Source of the DNA: DASYXZ01 sp035946625
GTDB lineage: Bacteria > Acidobacteriota > Terriglobia > UBA7540
Direction: 5' to 3'
DNA length: 64,000 nt
NCBI GenBank assembly: GCA_035946625.1
Contig: DASYZE010000032.1
Location: 1-64,000, forward strand
This document shows positions 17,425 through 26,510 of this stretch, piece after piece (position 1 is the stretch's first letter; each line of letters starts with the position of its first letter). A program made the translations under genes and the position numbers. The notes below the pieces were generated by a model, which had not been told where the DNA came from, ran no database searches, and saw only the letters and a program-made list of their open reading frames with translations.

Positions 17425-19854
17425 TTACTCGTACCGAAGCGCCACCATGGGGCTCACTCTCATTGCCCGGCGGGCGGGAATATATGTTGCCGCCAGCGCC
17501 ACGGCGGAGAGCAACAGCGAGACGCCGATGAAAGTCATCGGATCGGTGGGTTGAACGCCGAAAAGAAAGTCGGCAAGAAAACGAGTGAGGCCGAAAGCCG
17601 CGGCGAGACCCATCGCCTCGCCGATGAGGGTGAGCATCATGCCCTGCCCGACCACCAGCGTGAGAACGTCGCCGTGCTCGGCGCCGAGCGCCAAGCGCAC
17701 GCCAATTTCGTGGGTGCGTTGAGTGACGGTGTAGGACATCACGCCATAAATTCCAACTGTGGCCAGAACAAATGCCAGGGCGGCGAAAATCCCCAGCAGC
17801 ACCGTATTAAACCGCGGCTCGGCCATAGACTGGAAGACAAGTTCCTGCATGGTGGCTACATCGAAAACGGGCAGGTCCGGATCGACGGCATTAATGGCCT
17901 GCCTCGCCTGGTCAGCCACCTTCAAAGGCTCGGCGTCCGAGCGCAACACAAAAGAAATGTCCTGCATTAGAAAAGCGCCGGGCGCCTGCGCGTAAGGCAA
18001 ATAAAGGGCGGTGGAAGGTTTTTCAGCAAAACTGGATTGTTTCACGTCGCCGACCACACCCACAATTGAGCACCACTGGTCATGGGAAAATCCCGGCTTG
18101 ATGCGCTGGCCGATAGGATCCCGATTGGGCCAGAAGCGGCGCGCCATCGTCTCGTTGATGATGGCCACGTGGGCCGAGGTCTGAGTGTCGTGAACATTAA
18201 AGTAGCGGCCTTTCAAAAGGTGCATCCCGGCGGCGCGGAAATAGTCGTCGCTCACCACGCTCTTGCTGGGCGTGACATCGGGAGGCGGAGCGGGCTGACC
18301 CTCAATGGATATATCCCCGCGAATGAGCATGTCCCCGAGCGGCAGGCCAAACACCGCGCCGGCGTGATGAACTCCCGGAATCTTCGAGAGGCGCTCCAAA
18401 GCATTTTGTTCAAACGCGATCATCTGGGTTGCGTCGGTGTAGCGTGAATCGGGCAACTCCACGTTCATGGTCAGCACGTTTTGGGGATCAAAGCCCGGGT
18501 CGACATTCATCAGTTTGATAAAGCTCCGCATCAATACGCCCGCGCCGATCAAAAGCACCAGGGCCATGGCGATCTCGCTCACCACCAGGACGCTTCGTAT
18601 TCCCCGGCTGGCGAAGCTGGCCGTGGAAGTGCGCCTGCCCTCCTTAAGTGCGTCATTCAAGTTGGGTTTGGAAGCCTGAAGTGCCGGCGCCAGCCCGAAA
18701 ATAATTCCGGTGAAAAGCACAAGTGCCGAAGTAAAGACTAGCACGCGGACATCAATGTTAACGGCTGCCACCTGCCCTATAAATCCGGGCGGGGCAAGAT
18801 TTTTGGGGATCAGTGAAACCAAGGCGTCGCGCCCCCAAGTGGCCAGCAACAAACCGAGCCCGCCGCCGATGAAAGAAAGCAGCACACTCTCAGTGAGCAT
18901 CTGGCGAATCACCCGATTTCTGCCGGCACCGAGGGCGCCACGAATGGCCATCTCCCTTTGCCGGGTGGCGGCGCGCGCCAGCAACAGATTGGCCACGTTG
19001 GCACAGGCGATCAGCATCACAATCCCGACTGCGGCCAGAAGAATAAGCAACGAGGGGCGGATACTTCCCGCCATCTCGTCGACCAATCGGACCGGAGAAA
19101 GATTCCACACTCCATATCGATTCTTGTGGCCCGCTTCATCCAGGCGATGGGCAACCAAAGTCATTGCCTTCTGCGCGTCCTTCATCGTGGCGCCGGGTTT
19201 CAATCGCGCAATGATCCGCAAGGAAGAGTTGTGGCAGTCCGGAGCGAGATCCACAGGCTTCCAGAAATCCGCACGGCTCGGAAAAGCGAAGCCGGCCGGC
19301 ATGACACCGGCAACGGTGTAGAATTCACCGTCCATTTTGACGGTTTTCCCCAGCGCGGCCGACTCCGAACCAAAGCGGCTCAGAGAAAGCGCATCGCTGA
19401 TCAACAGGACATGGTCGTGCCCCGGAGTTTCCTCGCCGGGCGAGAAAAGCCGTCCGGCCACGGGCGTTACTCCAAGCAAAGGGAAGAATGAACGGGTTAC
19501 TTCCCAGCCCGTGAGCCGCGCCGGTTCTCCCACCCCGGTCAGGTTCGCCGTCGCCTCACGAAACCCCGCCATCTCATCAAACGACCGGGTCTGGGTGCGC
19601 CACTCGGAGTAATCGGGGTCGCATACCGATGCGGGGCCGGAAAAACCAAGCTGTGGGTTCGATCCCCAAAAAGTGACGAGCCGGTCCGAATTCTTGTATG
19701 GCAGCGGGCGAAGCAAAACGGCGTTGACCACGCTGAATATGGCCGTGTTCGCGCCAATGCCCAGCGCCAGCGTGATGACCGCCACCAGGGTGAAGGCGGG
19801 ATTCTTGGCCAGCATACGGGCGGAATATTTTAGGTCTTGGAGTAGGCTTCCCAT
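17425..19854 (-). CDS. ADOP-type duplicated FtsX/MacB-like permease
   Basis: 809 residues, with ATG preceded by GAAGGAGG. It opens with LLQDLKYSARMLAKNPAFTL and TM1 (ALGIGANTAIFSVVNAVLL). A MacB-like periplasmic domain follows, then a first FtsX block ending near QREMAIRGALGAGRNRVIRQ, a middle TM (about 425-445), a second periplasmic domain, and a last FtsX block with THEIGVRLALGAEHGDVLTL. It ends ARRAMRVSPMVALRYE. Function: putative mechanotransducing or export permease of unknown cargo. It is upstream of, and co-directional with, the beta-lactamase-like gene. Confidence 0.92.
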   Translation of the reverse strand: MGSLLQDLKYSARMLAKNPAFTLVAVITLALGIGANTAIFSVVNAVLLRPLPYKNSDRLVTFWGSNPQLGFSGPASVCDPDYSEWRTQTRSFDEMAGFREATANLTGVGEPARLTGWEVTRSFFPLLGVTPVAGRLFSPGEETPGHDHVLLISDALSLSRFGSESAALGKTVKMDGEFYTVAGVMPAGFAFPSRADFWKPVDLAPDCHNSSLRIIARLKPGATMKDAQKAMTLVAHRLDEAGHKNRYGVWNLSPVRLVDEMAGSIRPSLLILLAAVGIVMLIACANVANLLLARAATRQREMAIRGALGAGRNRVIRQMLTESVLLSFIGGGLGLLLATWGRDALVSLIPKNLAPPGFIGQVAAVNIDVRVLVFTSALVLFTGIIFGLAPALQASKPNLNDALKEGRRTSTASFASRGIRSVLVVSEIAMALVLLIGAGVLMRSFIKLMNVDPGFDPQNVLTMNVELPDSRYTDATQMIAFEQNALERLSKIPGVHHAGAVFGLPLGDMLIRGDISIEGQPAPPPDVTPSKSVVSDDYFRAAGMHLLKGRYFNVHDTQTSAHVAIINETMARRFWPNRDPIGQRIKPGFSHDQWCSIVGVVGDVKQSSFAEKPSTALYLPYAQAPGAFLMQDISFVLRSDAEPLKVADQARQAINAVDPDLPVFDVATMQELVFQSMAEPRFNTVLLGIFAALAFVLATVGIYGVMSYTVTQRTHEIGVRLALGAEHGDVLTLVVGQGMMLTLIGEAMGLAAAFGLTRFLADFLFGVQPTDPMTFIGVSLLLSAVALAATYIPARRAMRVSPMVALRYE

Positions 19855-19876
19855 CTCGTCCTCCTTCGGAGTGTAA

Positions 19877-20000
19877 AAAGGTTAAAGGGTAAAGTTTAAA
19901 GGATGAAAGAAGGAAAAGAGTAGCTGGCGAGTTCGAGTTCTTACCTTTTAATCTTTACCTTTTAACCTTTCCCTGCTCTAACCTCTATCCTTTAACCTTT
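19877..20000. repeat. Heptamer spacer hairpin
   Basis: AAAGGTTAAAGG (19877-19888) pairs with CCTTTAACCTTT (19989-20000). Further degenerate AAAGGNT/ANCCTTT units fill the 160-bp gap between two ADOP genes. The central insert differs from the one shared by 10061, 12578 and 15128. Confidence 0.5.
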
Positions 20001-20014
20001 CTTCACTTCAACCT

Positions 20015-22444
20015 TTACTCGTATCTCAGTGCGACCATCGGGTCCACTTTCGACGCCCGCCGCGCCGGAACGTAGGCCGCCAGCACGGCTACGCCGGCGA
20101 GCAAGACTGTGAATCCGATCAAAATCAGGTTATCCAAACGCACGAGCCCAAACAGAAATCTGGTCATCGCGCGGGTAATAGCCCACGCAACAGGAACACC
20201 GATGGCAAGTCCCATCATGGCGAGCTTTATCGAGTAACCCACAACGAGCCTTAGTACGTCCGCGCGTTGCGCGCCGAGCGTCATGCGTACGCCAATTTCG
20301 TGGGTGCGCTGGACGACGGTATAGGCCATTAACGCAAAAATCCCCGCCGCCGCCAGCACCAGCGCCACCATGCCAAAGACCATCATCATGTTTGCCGAAG
20401 ATTGAACTCCGCTGATATTGTCTGAAACCATTTGCTCGATCGACCGAACATCGTAGGCGGGGAGTTGAGGATCGACACTCTTCACCACGGCACGTACAGA
20501 GGCCGCCAGAGCCAGCGGGTTGCCCAAGGTGCGCACGACGATCCCGGAAGATGCTTGCGGCAGTTGGTCAACTGAGAAATAGGCAGTCGGATGCGGGTTA
20601 CGGTCCATGGGCGATTGCTTAATGTCCCCCACCACGCCCACCACGGTGCGCCAGGGCTCCTTGCTTTCCGGCCGCCCCATCTTCAGCCGCTTGCCGATGG
20701 GATCCTGCCCGCCCCAGATCCGGCGAGCCAACTGCTGGCTGACGACGACAACCGGTGGCGCTTCCTGCCCATCCTCGGCAGTTATTGCCCGGCCCTTCAG
20801 CAATGGCAGGCGAAGGACGCGGAAGAGTTCAGGAGAAACTGACTGAGTGGCCGCCACTCGCATTTCGCCCGGGTCAGCGGGAGGCTGGCTTTCGGCGGTG
20901 TATTCGGAACTGTTCCAACTCCAGCTGGAAGGCACGCTGGTAATCGCGGCCGCTGATTCGACCCCGGGCAGGCGCTGTAGCTTCTCAATCGCCTGATGAT
21001 AAAAACTCCTGATGCGATCCTTCTCGCGGTACTTCGTCTCGGGCAACGCCACACGGAACGCCAGCACGTGAGTGCGATCGAATCCTTGATCGGTGTTCAT
21101 CAGGTTGCCAAACCCTTCCACCATGATTCCGGCACCCACCAGCAAAACCAGGGCGAGCGCGATCTCCGTAACCACCAACCCCGCTCGGAGGCGGCGCCGG
21201 GCGGGGCTGGAAGTTCCGCCCCGCGCGCCTTCCTTCAAAGCTTCACTCAAATCCGGGTGCGAAATTTGCAGCGCGGGCGCGAGCCCGGCGATGATTCCAG
21301 TAAGCAGCGCCACCACCAGGGTGAAGATCAATACGTGCGAGTCAACCTCCAGGTGTTTCAAGCCGGCAATGTGCTGAACGATAAAAGGGGGAATAGTGGT
21401 GCGCAACAAGTCCAGGCCCCAGGCCGCGAGTAATAATCCTGCGACTCCGCCCAGCAGGGCGAGACAAAGGCTCTCCACCAACAACTGGCGGGCAATCTGC
21501 CAGCGCGTGGCGCCGAGCGCCCTCCGCACGGCGATCTCCTTTTCGCGCGCCGTGGCGCGGGCGAGCATCAGATTCGCCACGTTGGCGCACGCGAGGAGCA
21601 GCACAAAACCGGCGGCGCCCATGAGGACAGAGACAAACTGTCGGGAGCCCCCTGTAAGGTCCTCCACCACTCCGACAATCTTTGTTCCATGACCGGAGTT
21701 GGTAGCCGGGTAGTCACGCGCCAATCGACTTGAGATCGCTTCCAAGTCGGCCTGTGCCTGTGCGGGAGGGACACCTGGTTTCAAGCGTCCAATCACCTGG
21801 AGGTAGTGATTGGTCCGATCCGCCACTCCGGCACCGCTCAGATCGAGCGGAGCCCATGCCTCAGTGCCCACGGGAAAATCGCAATCGCGGGGCATGATCC
21901 CAACCACGGTGTACTTCTCTCCATTTAGCAGGACATTCTTTCCCACCATGCCGGGATCGCCCCCCAAGTGCGCCTTCCAAAAGCCGTAGCTGAGGACAAT
22001 GACCGAAGCGCGCCCGGATTGAAAATCATCCGCGCCAATCGCCCGCCCGAAAAGTGCGGGTAGTCCAACCAACCGGAAAAAATCGGGAGTGACCTGATAA
22101 GCCTCCACGCGCTCGGCAATGCCAGTGCCGGTCAAGTTCACGTCCCAGTTGCGGCCGGCGGCGAGCAGTTCAAAACCCTTGGCCTGGGCTTTCCAGTCAC
22201 GAAAGTTCGCGGGCGCCACGCCCAGGTGATATTCGTCCTGCCTGGGTATCGACTCCCATACGAAAACCGTTCGGTCAAGGTCTTGGATGGCAAATGGCCG
22301 CAGAAGCATGGCATTGATGGTGGTGAAAATGGTCGAATTTGCCCCAATGCCGAGAGCGAGCGTCAGCACGGCGACGGCGGTGAAGCCGGGACTCTTGGCC
22401 AACATGCGAATGCCATAGCGCAGGTCTCGAAAGAGTGTTGTCAT
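20015..22444 (-). CDS. ADOP-type duplicated FtsX/MacB-like permease
   Basis: 809 residues starting MTTLFRDLRYGIRMLAKSPGF, with GAGGA upstream. TM1 contains ALGIGANSTIFTTINAML. A periplasmic core, a first FtsX block ending near EKEIAVRRALGATRWQIARQ, a middle TM, a second core and a final FtsX block with THEIGVRMTLGAQRADVLRL follow. The end is ARRASKVDPMVALRYE. It is diverged from its neighbours. No ATP-binding cassette gene is found on either side. Confidence 0.92.
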   Translation of the reverse strand: MTTLFRDLRYGIRMLAKSPGFTAVAVLTLALGIGANSTIFTTINAMLLRPFAIQDLDRTVFVWESIPRQDEYHLGVAPANFRDWKAQAKGFELLAAGRNWDVNLTGTGIAERVEAYQVTPDFFRLVGLPALFGRAIGADDFQSGRASVIVLSYGFWKAHLGGDPGMVGKNVLLNGEKYTVVGIMPRDCDFPVGTEAWAPLDLSGAGVADRTNHYLQVIGRLKPGVPPAQAQADLEAISSRLARDYPATNSGHGTKIVGVVEDLTGGSRQFVSVLMGAAGFVLLLACANVANLMLARATAREKEIAVRRALGATRWQIARQLLVESLCLALLGGVAGLLLAAWGLDLLRTTIPPFIVQHIAGLKHLEVDSHVLIFTLVVALLTGIIAGLAPALQISHPDLSEALKEGARGGTSSPARRRLRAGLVVTEIALALVLLVGAGIMVEGFGNLMNTDQGFDRTHVLAFRVALPETKYREKDRIRSFYHQAIEKLQRLPGVESAAAITSVPSSWSWNSSEYTAESQPPADPGEMRVAATQSVSPELFRVLRLPLLKGRAITAEDGQEAPPVVVVSQQLARRIWGGQDPIGKRLKMGRPESKEPWRTVVGVVGDIKQSPMDRNPHPTAYFSVDQLPQASSGIVVRTLGNPLALAASVRAVVKSVDPQLPAYDVRSIEQMVSDNISGVQSSANMMMVFGMVALVLAAAGIFALMAYTVVQRTHEIGVRMTLGAQRADVLRLVVGYSIKLAMMGLAIGVPVAWAITRAMTRFLFGLVRLDNLILIGFTVLLAGVAVLAAYVPARRASKVDPMVALRYE

Positions 22445-22476
22445 TTGTCAGTCCTCAGTGTTTTGGGCGAAATGTT

Positions 22477-22557
22477 GAATTATGAATGCTGAATGGAGGC
22501 AGAACATGTGAAACCCAATTTGCTTTTTCGTAATTCATAATTCAGCATTCATAATTC
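22477..22557. repeat. TGAAT-type spacer hairpin
   Basis: A perfect 18-bp inverted repeat GAATTATGAATGCTGAAT (22477-22494) / complement (22540-22557) fills the 115-bp gap between two ADOP genes and ends 2 bp before the stop codon of the upstream ADOP. Confidence 0.6.
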
Positions 22558-22559
22558 GT

Positions 22560-24977
22560 TCATTCATACCTCAGCGCCACCATCGGGTCGACTTTCGTCG
22601 CTCGACGGGCTGGAATGTAGCTCGCCAGCAGCGCCACAACGGTTAAAAGCATCGAGACGCCGCCAAAAATAAACGAATCGGTGGCGCTGACGCCGTAAAG
22701 TAAACTCGACAGAAAGCGGGTCAAGGCCAGCGCTCCAACCAATCCCGTGCTCACGCCGAATGCGGTCAGAGTGAAACCTCTGTCCATCACAAACCAAAGC
22801 ACGTCCCTCCGCTCGGCTCCGAGCGCCATGCGAATGCCAATCTCGTGGGTGCGCTGTCCGACGGAATAGGAAATGACTCCGTAAATGCCCACGGCGGCCA
22901 GCACCATGGCCAGGGCGGCAAACAGCCCGAGCAGAAGCATGGTCATCCGCTGGGATCCCACCGAATCGGAAACCAGATTCCGCATGGTCTCCACCTCGCT
23001 GAAAGGAACGTCCCGGTCCACGGCGCGAATCTCACTTTTGACGATGGCGGTCAGGTTTTCTGGATTCGCGACGGTCCGCACCACCACCCGGAAATTGCCC
23101 GTGGGATGCTGAAGGTAGGAAAGGTACACCTCCCATGGTGTGGCGGCGGCTAATCCATATTGTTTGGTATCGCCCACAATGCCCACTATGGTGAGTGAGG
23201 GATTCTTGGATGCGGGGTGTCCTATCAAAATCGTTTTGCCGACAGCGTCACCCATGGGCCAGAACCGGCGCGCCAGTGATTGGCTGATCAAAACCACGCC
23301 TGGAGATTGCGGGTTATCCGCCTCCGTGAAATCGCGGCCGCGCATCAGCGGAATGCCCATCGCTTTAAAATAATCCGGGCTCACCACATGGAAGTCCGGG
23401 TGGGGAAACTTGTCGATCTCCGGAATGGGTTGGCCCTCAATAGTAATGTCATTGCGAGAATGGTTGTCCGTAAGTGGAAGCTCGGTGCCGAGTGCCGAGT
23501 ATCTAACATCGGGCAATGCGCGAACGCGCTGCAACGCCTGCTGGCAAAAGGCAGTTATCTGCTCTGGCTTTTCGTATTGGGGGCCGCGCAAACTCAAGCT
23601 CATGGTCAGTACGCTTTCGGGGTTGAAGCCCGGATCCACAGCGAGCAGGCGCGCGAAACTCTTCATCATCAGTCCGGCGCCAATTAACAGCAGTAGCGCG
23701 AGCGCGATCTCAGAAACGGCGAGCAGATTCCGCAACTGAAGGCGGTGGATACCGCCGCTGGAGGTCCTTCCACTCTCTTTCAGGGTTTCGTTCAGGTCGG
23801 GCTTGGACGCCTGAAGCGCGGGCACCAGGCAGGAAATGATCACGGTGAACAAAGAAAGAGCGGCAGTGAATGCAAGCACCCGGCGATCGACCACAATGGG
23901 CGGGCCCATTATAAAGGACTCAGGAATCAGAGCGACGAGTCCGGCGATCCCCCAGGCGCCCAGGAGCAAACCGAAGGCGCCGCTCATCAGCGCGAGCGTC
24001 AAGCCCTCGGTGAGCAACTGGCGGACCACGCGCACGCGGCTGGCACCCAGCGCCGACCGGATGGCAATCTCCCTGGATCGCGCCGTCCCGCGCGCCAAAA
24101 GCAAGTTGGCAACGTTCACGCAGGCAATGAGAAGCACTAATCCCACCGCCGCAAAAAGAACCAGAATGGGCGGCCCGCTATCGCCGACAAACTTGTCGCG
24201 GAGGGAAATCATCTCGACGCGATAACCTTTATTGGTGGTGGGATATTGTTGCTCGAGTTGGCGTGCGATGGTGTCCATATCCGCCTGCGCCTGGGGCAGC
24301 GCTACGCCGGGCTTGAGGCGAGCCACAACACTCGTATCGTTGTGAGCGCCGCGCTCCATCATGTCCGCGTCCATCCACACGCCGATGGGCGTGTAAACCT
24401 GGGCTTCTTCATAAAGCATGAACTGGGGAGGCAGCACGCCGATAATCGTGAATGGCTTTCCGTCGAGGGTCAGCGTCTTGCCCACGGCGCTCGCTTCCCC
24501 GCCAAAGCGCCTTTGCCATAAGCCGTGGCTCAACATCACCACGGGCTCGGCGCCCTTTTTATCTTCCTCAGGAATAAAATCGCGGCCCAGGAGCGGCTTA
24601 ATGCCCAGGGTGCGGAGGAGGCTGGAAGAAACCGCGGCGCCGCCAATATTTTCCGGTTCGCTGACCCCGGCCAGATTGAAATCCCTGGGCTGGAAAGATG
24701 CCATGTCCTCAAAGACATGATTTTGTTGCCGCCAGTCGAAGTAGTTTGGATAAGAAACGGAGACGTGGGGCTGTCGCTCGTTGGTTTCGCTCAGCACCAT
24801 CAGCCGGCCGGAATCACGGAAGGGCAAAGGGCGGAGCAGCACGGCGTTAACCACACTGAATATCGAAGTGTTGGCGCCAATGCCAAGAGCCAGCGTCAGC
24901 ACGGCGAGGGAGGTGAAACCGGGACTTTTGGCCAACGTGCGAACGCCGTATCTGAAATCCATGATCAAGCTTGACAT
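22560..24977 (-). CDS. ADOP-type duplicated FtsX/MacB-like permease
   Basis: About 805 residues. The ATG at 24977 (MSSLIMDFRYGVRTLAKSPGF) is chosen because the class usually begins close to this point. A GTG at 24989 and an ATG at 24962 are alternatives, and none has a strong Shine-Dalgarno. TM1 is ALGIGANTSIFSVVNAVLL. The two FtsX blocks end near SREIAIRSALGASRVRVVRQ and THEIGIRMALGAERRDVLWF. The C-terminus is ARRATKVDPMVALRYE. As the most upstream member of the five-gene minus-strand array it is preceded by a sigma-54-type promoter, which may drive several of the following genes. Confidence 0.92.
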   Translation of the reverse strand: MSSLIMDFRYGVRTLAKSPGFTSLAVLTLALGIGANTSIFSVVNAVLLRPLPFRDSGRLMVLSETNERQPHVSVSYPNYFDWRQQNHVFEDMASFQPRDFNLAGVSEPENIGGAAVSSSLLRTLGIKPLLGRDFIPEEDKKGAEPVVMLSHGLWQRRFGGEASAVGKTLTLDGKPFTIIGVLPPQFMLYEEAQVYTPIGVWMDADMMERGAHNDTSVVARLKPGVALPQAQADMDTIARQLEQQYPTTNKGYRVEMISLRDKFVGDSGPPILVLFAAVGLVLLIACVNVANLLLARGTARSREIAIRSALGASRVRVVRQLLTEGLTLALMSGAFGLLLGAWGIAGLVALIPESFIMGPPIVVDRRVLAFTAALSLFTVIISCLVPALQASKPDLNETLKESGRTSSGGIHRLQLRNLLAVSEIALALLLLIGAGLMMKSFARLLAVDPGFNPESVLTMSLSLRGPQYEKPEQITAFCQQALQRVRALPDVRYSALGTELPLTDNHSRNDITIEGQPIPEIDKFPHPDFHVVSPDYFKAMGIPLMRGRDFTEADNPQSPGVVLISQSLARRFWPMGDAVGKTILIGHPASKNPSLTIVGIVGDTKQYGLAAATPWEVYLSYLQHPTGNFRVVVRTVANPENLTAIVKSEIRAVDRDVPFSEVETMRNLVSDSVGSQRMTMLLLGLFAALAMVLAAVGIYGVISYSVGQRTHEIGIRMALGAERRDVLWFVMDRGFTLTAFGVSTGLVGALALTRFLSSLLYGVSATDSFIFGGVSMLLTVVALLASYIPARRATKVDPMVALRYE

Positions 24978-25028
24978 TATTGGCCACACTTTCCCACAAA
25001 TACGAACTACAGCACCCAGAAAACCGAG

Positions 25029-25043
25029 GCAAGCGGGTTGCCA
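25029..25043 (-). promoter_or_regulatory. Sigma-54 (-24/-12) promoter
   Basis: On the minus strand the sequence TGGCAACCCGCTTGC places GG and GC with the exact spacing of the RpoN consensus TGGCAC-N5-TTGC. It lies about 50 bp upstream of the ADOP start at 24977 and is the only close match noticed in front of this array. Enhancer-type half-sites lie about 75-135 bp farther upstream. Confidence 0.6.
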
Positions 25044-25117
25044 TGATCATCTCACATGTAAGTAATTGAAAAAGGGGTAGGAACTCGGTTTCTTGAAACG
25101 GTTTAAGTGTGTGGCAA

Positions 25118-25166
25118 TGTCCGTTTGTGGAACGTGCCTTCCCGAAAACGGACACTCCATTGTCCG
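25118..25166. promoter_or_regulatory. Enhancer-like TGTCCG/CGGACA half-sites
   Basis: Three half-sites: TGTCCG at 25118-25123, CGGACA at 25149-25154 and TGTCCG at 25161-25166. The last two form a perfect dyad with a 6-bp spacer. Their distance from the -24/-12 element fits an NtrC-type activator binding region for the ADOP promoter. The rest of 24978-25305 contains only AT-rich micro-repeats such as ATCGGCAATCGAAA. Confidence 0.5.
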
Positions 25167-25305
25167 CTTCTGATTGACAGCTAAATAAACCCGGGATTCG
25201 ACGGTGGAAATTCGAATCAGCTCGGCCGACCGCAGCCCAGGAATTTCTAATTTGGGGTTTCGATTTTCAGTTTTCAAGCAATCGGCAATCGAAAATCGGC
25301 AATCT

Positions 25306-26319
25306 TCAGGCGCCGATGTACTTGGCGTAAAGGCTGCGCGCCATGGCGGGGTCCTGAGTGCCGCGAATGATGGCGCGGCCATCGGGGAAAATGGTCAATT
25401 CGTAGGGATTTAGGGCGAACTTTAGCAGGAACTCATTGCCGCGAACCTCGCCGAATTTTTCCAGACGAATCTTGAGCGCGGTGAGGTCGAGGTCTCGGAA
25501 TTCCATCTGACGAATTTGAACGGAGTCCCGGCCGCACAGAATCGTGGGCGTGGAGTTTCCGTCTCGTAAGTGGATAAAATCCCTGGCGCCGCACGCCCGG
25601 CAATTGGGATCGACATTGGGCTGAAGTCTTTGGAACCGGTTTCCCCAAATGTCATAGGAGAGCAGAGACCCGTGCAGGTCCGCCTCGCGTCCCATCATGA
25701 TTTTCATCGCCTCTGTCACCTGGACGGCCGCTGCCCAGGCCACGGCGGGGGCAATCACGCCCACCGTATCACAAGTGTCGTGAACGCCGTGGGGCGCTCC
25801 CGGAAACAAGCAGGCGAGGCACGCTGTGCGGCCGGGAAGAATCGTCAGCGTGGTGGCATAGCTGCCCACCACGGCGCCATAGATCCAGGGCACGTCCATT
25901 TTAACCGCCGCGTCATTCAACAAATACCGAGTTTCAAAATTGTCCGTGCCGTCCAGAATCACATTGGATCCTCGAACCATATTTTCAATGTTGCGGCAGT
26001 CCAGGTCCGCAACCACGGCTTCAACTTCCACGTCTGAATTGATTGCCTTCAGCTTGCGCTGCGCGGCCACGGCCTTGGGCAGATTGTCGCGCGCGTCGGA
26101 TTCATCAAAAAGGATCTGGCGCTGAAGGTTGCTCTCCTCAACAAAATCGCGGTCTATAATCCGCAGGGCGCCCACTCCGGCGCGCGCCAGCGCGCTGGCT
26201 TGCGCGGTGCCCAGCGCCCCGCATCCCACGATCACCGCCTTTGCGGCGCGCAACTTCTGCTGCCCTGCGGCACCGATGGGCTGGAATAGGACCTGGCGGG
26301 AATATTTGTCGTGATTCAT
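25306..26319 (-). CDS. moeB: ThiF/MoeB/HesA-family E1-like adenylyltransferase
   Basis: A 337-residue enzyme. A Rossmann ATP site GCGALG (residues 32-37) is followed by the adenylation motif D-x5-N-L-Q-R-Q (about 58-68, EESNLQRQ), a zinc knuckle CLAC plus CRAC, and a CDTVG segment around the region that holds the catalytic cysteine. These enzymes adenylate the C-terminal Gly of MoaD or ThiS-like sulfur carriers for molybdopterin or thiazole synthesis. There is no rhodanese domain; about 80 C-terminal residues instead form an uncharacterised tail. It is divergent from pcm. MoeB versus ThiF cannot be decided without a neighbouring carrier gene. Confidence 0.85.
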   Translation of the reverse strand: MNHDKYSRQVLFQPIGAAGQQKLRAAKAVIVGCGALGTAQASALARAGVGALRIIDRDFVEESNLQRQILFDESDARDNLPKAVAAQRKLKAINSDVEVEAVVADLDCRNIENMVRGSNVILDGTDNFETRYLLNDAAVKMDVPWIYGAVVGSYATTLTILPGRTACLACLFPGAPHGVHDTCDTVGVIAPAVAWAAAVQVTEAMKIMMGREADLHGSLLSYDIWGNRFQRLQPNVDPNCRACGARDFIHLRDGNSTPTILCGRDSVQIRQMEFRDLDLTALKIRLEKFGEVRGNEFLLKFALNPYELTIFPDGRAIIRGTQDPAMARSLYAKYIGA

Positions 26320-26510
26320 TCTTCTACATCCGTAGTCAATCTGAACTGAAACTGATGATTAGAAAACGGAAACTTGCATGAAGTTTTTCCATGCGATTTT
26401 CCAGTTTCCATTGTAGTGCTTTTCTCTAATTCTCCCGTCAATAAACAATCCCAATTATAAAGGAAACCCGCTGGACACTGCCGCCTCTGCGAGCGATGAT
26501 TTAAGAAAGC

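Noticed and set aside
4888..24977. ADOP genes as MacB macrolide exporters
   Set aside because: No Walker A/B ATPase domain is fused or adjacent, which MacB requires. The duplicated permease architecture fits the orphan class.
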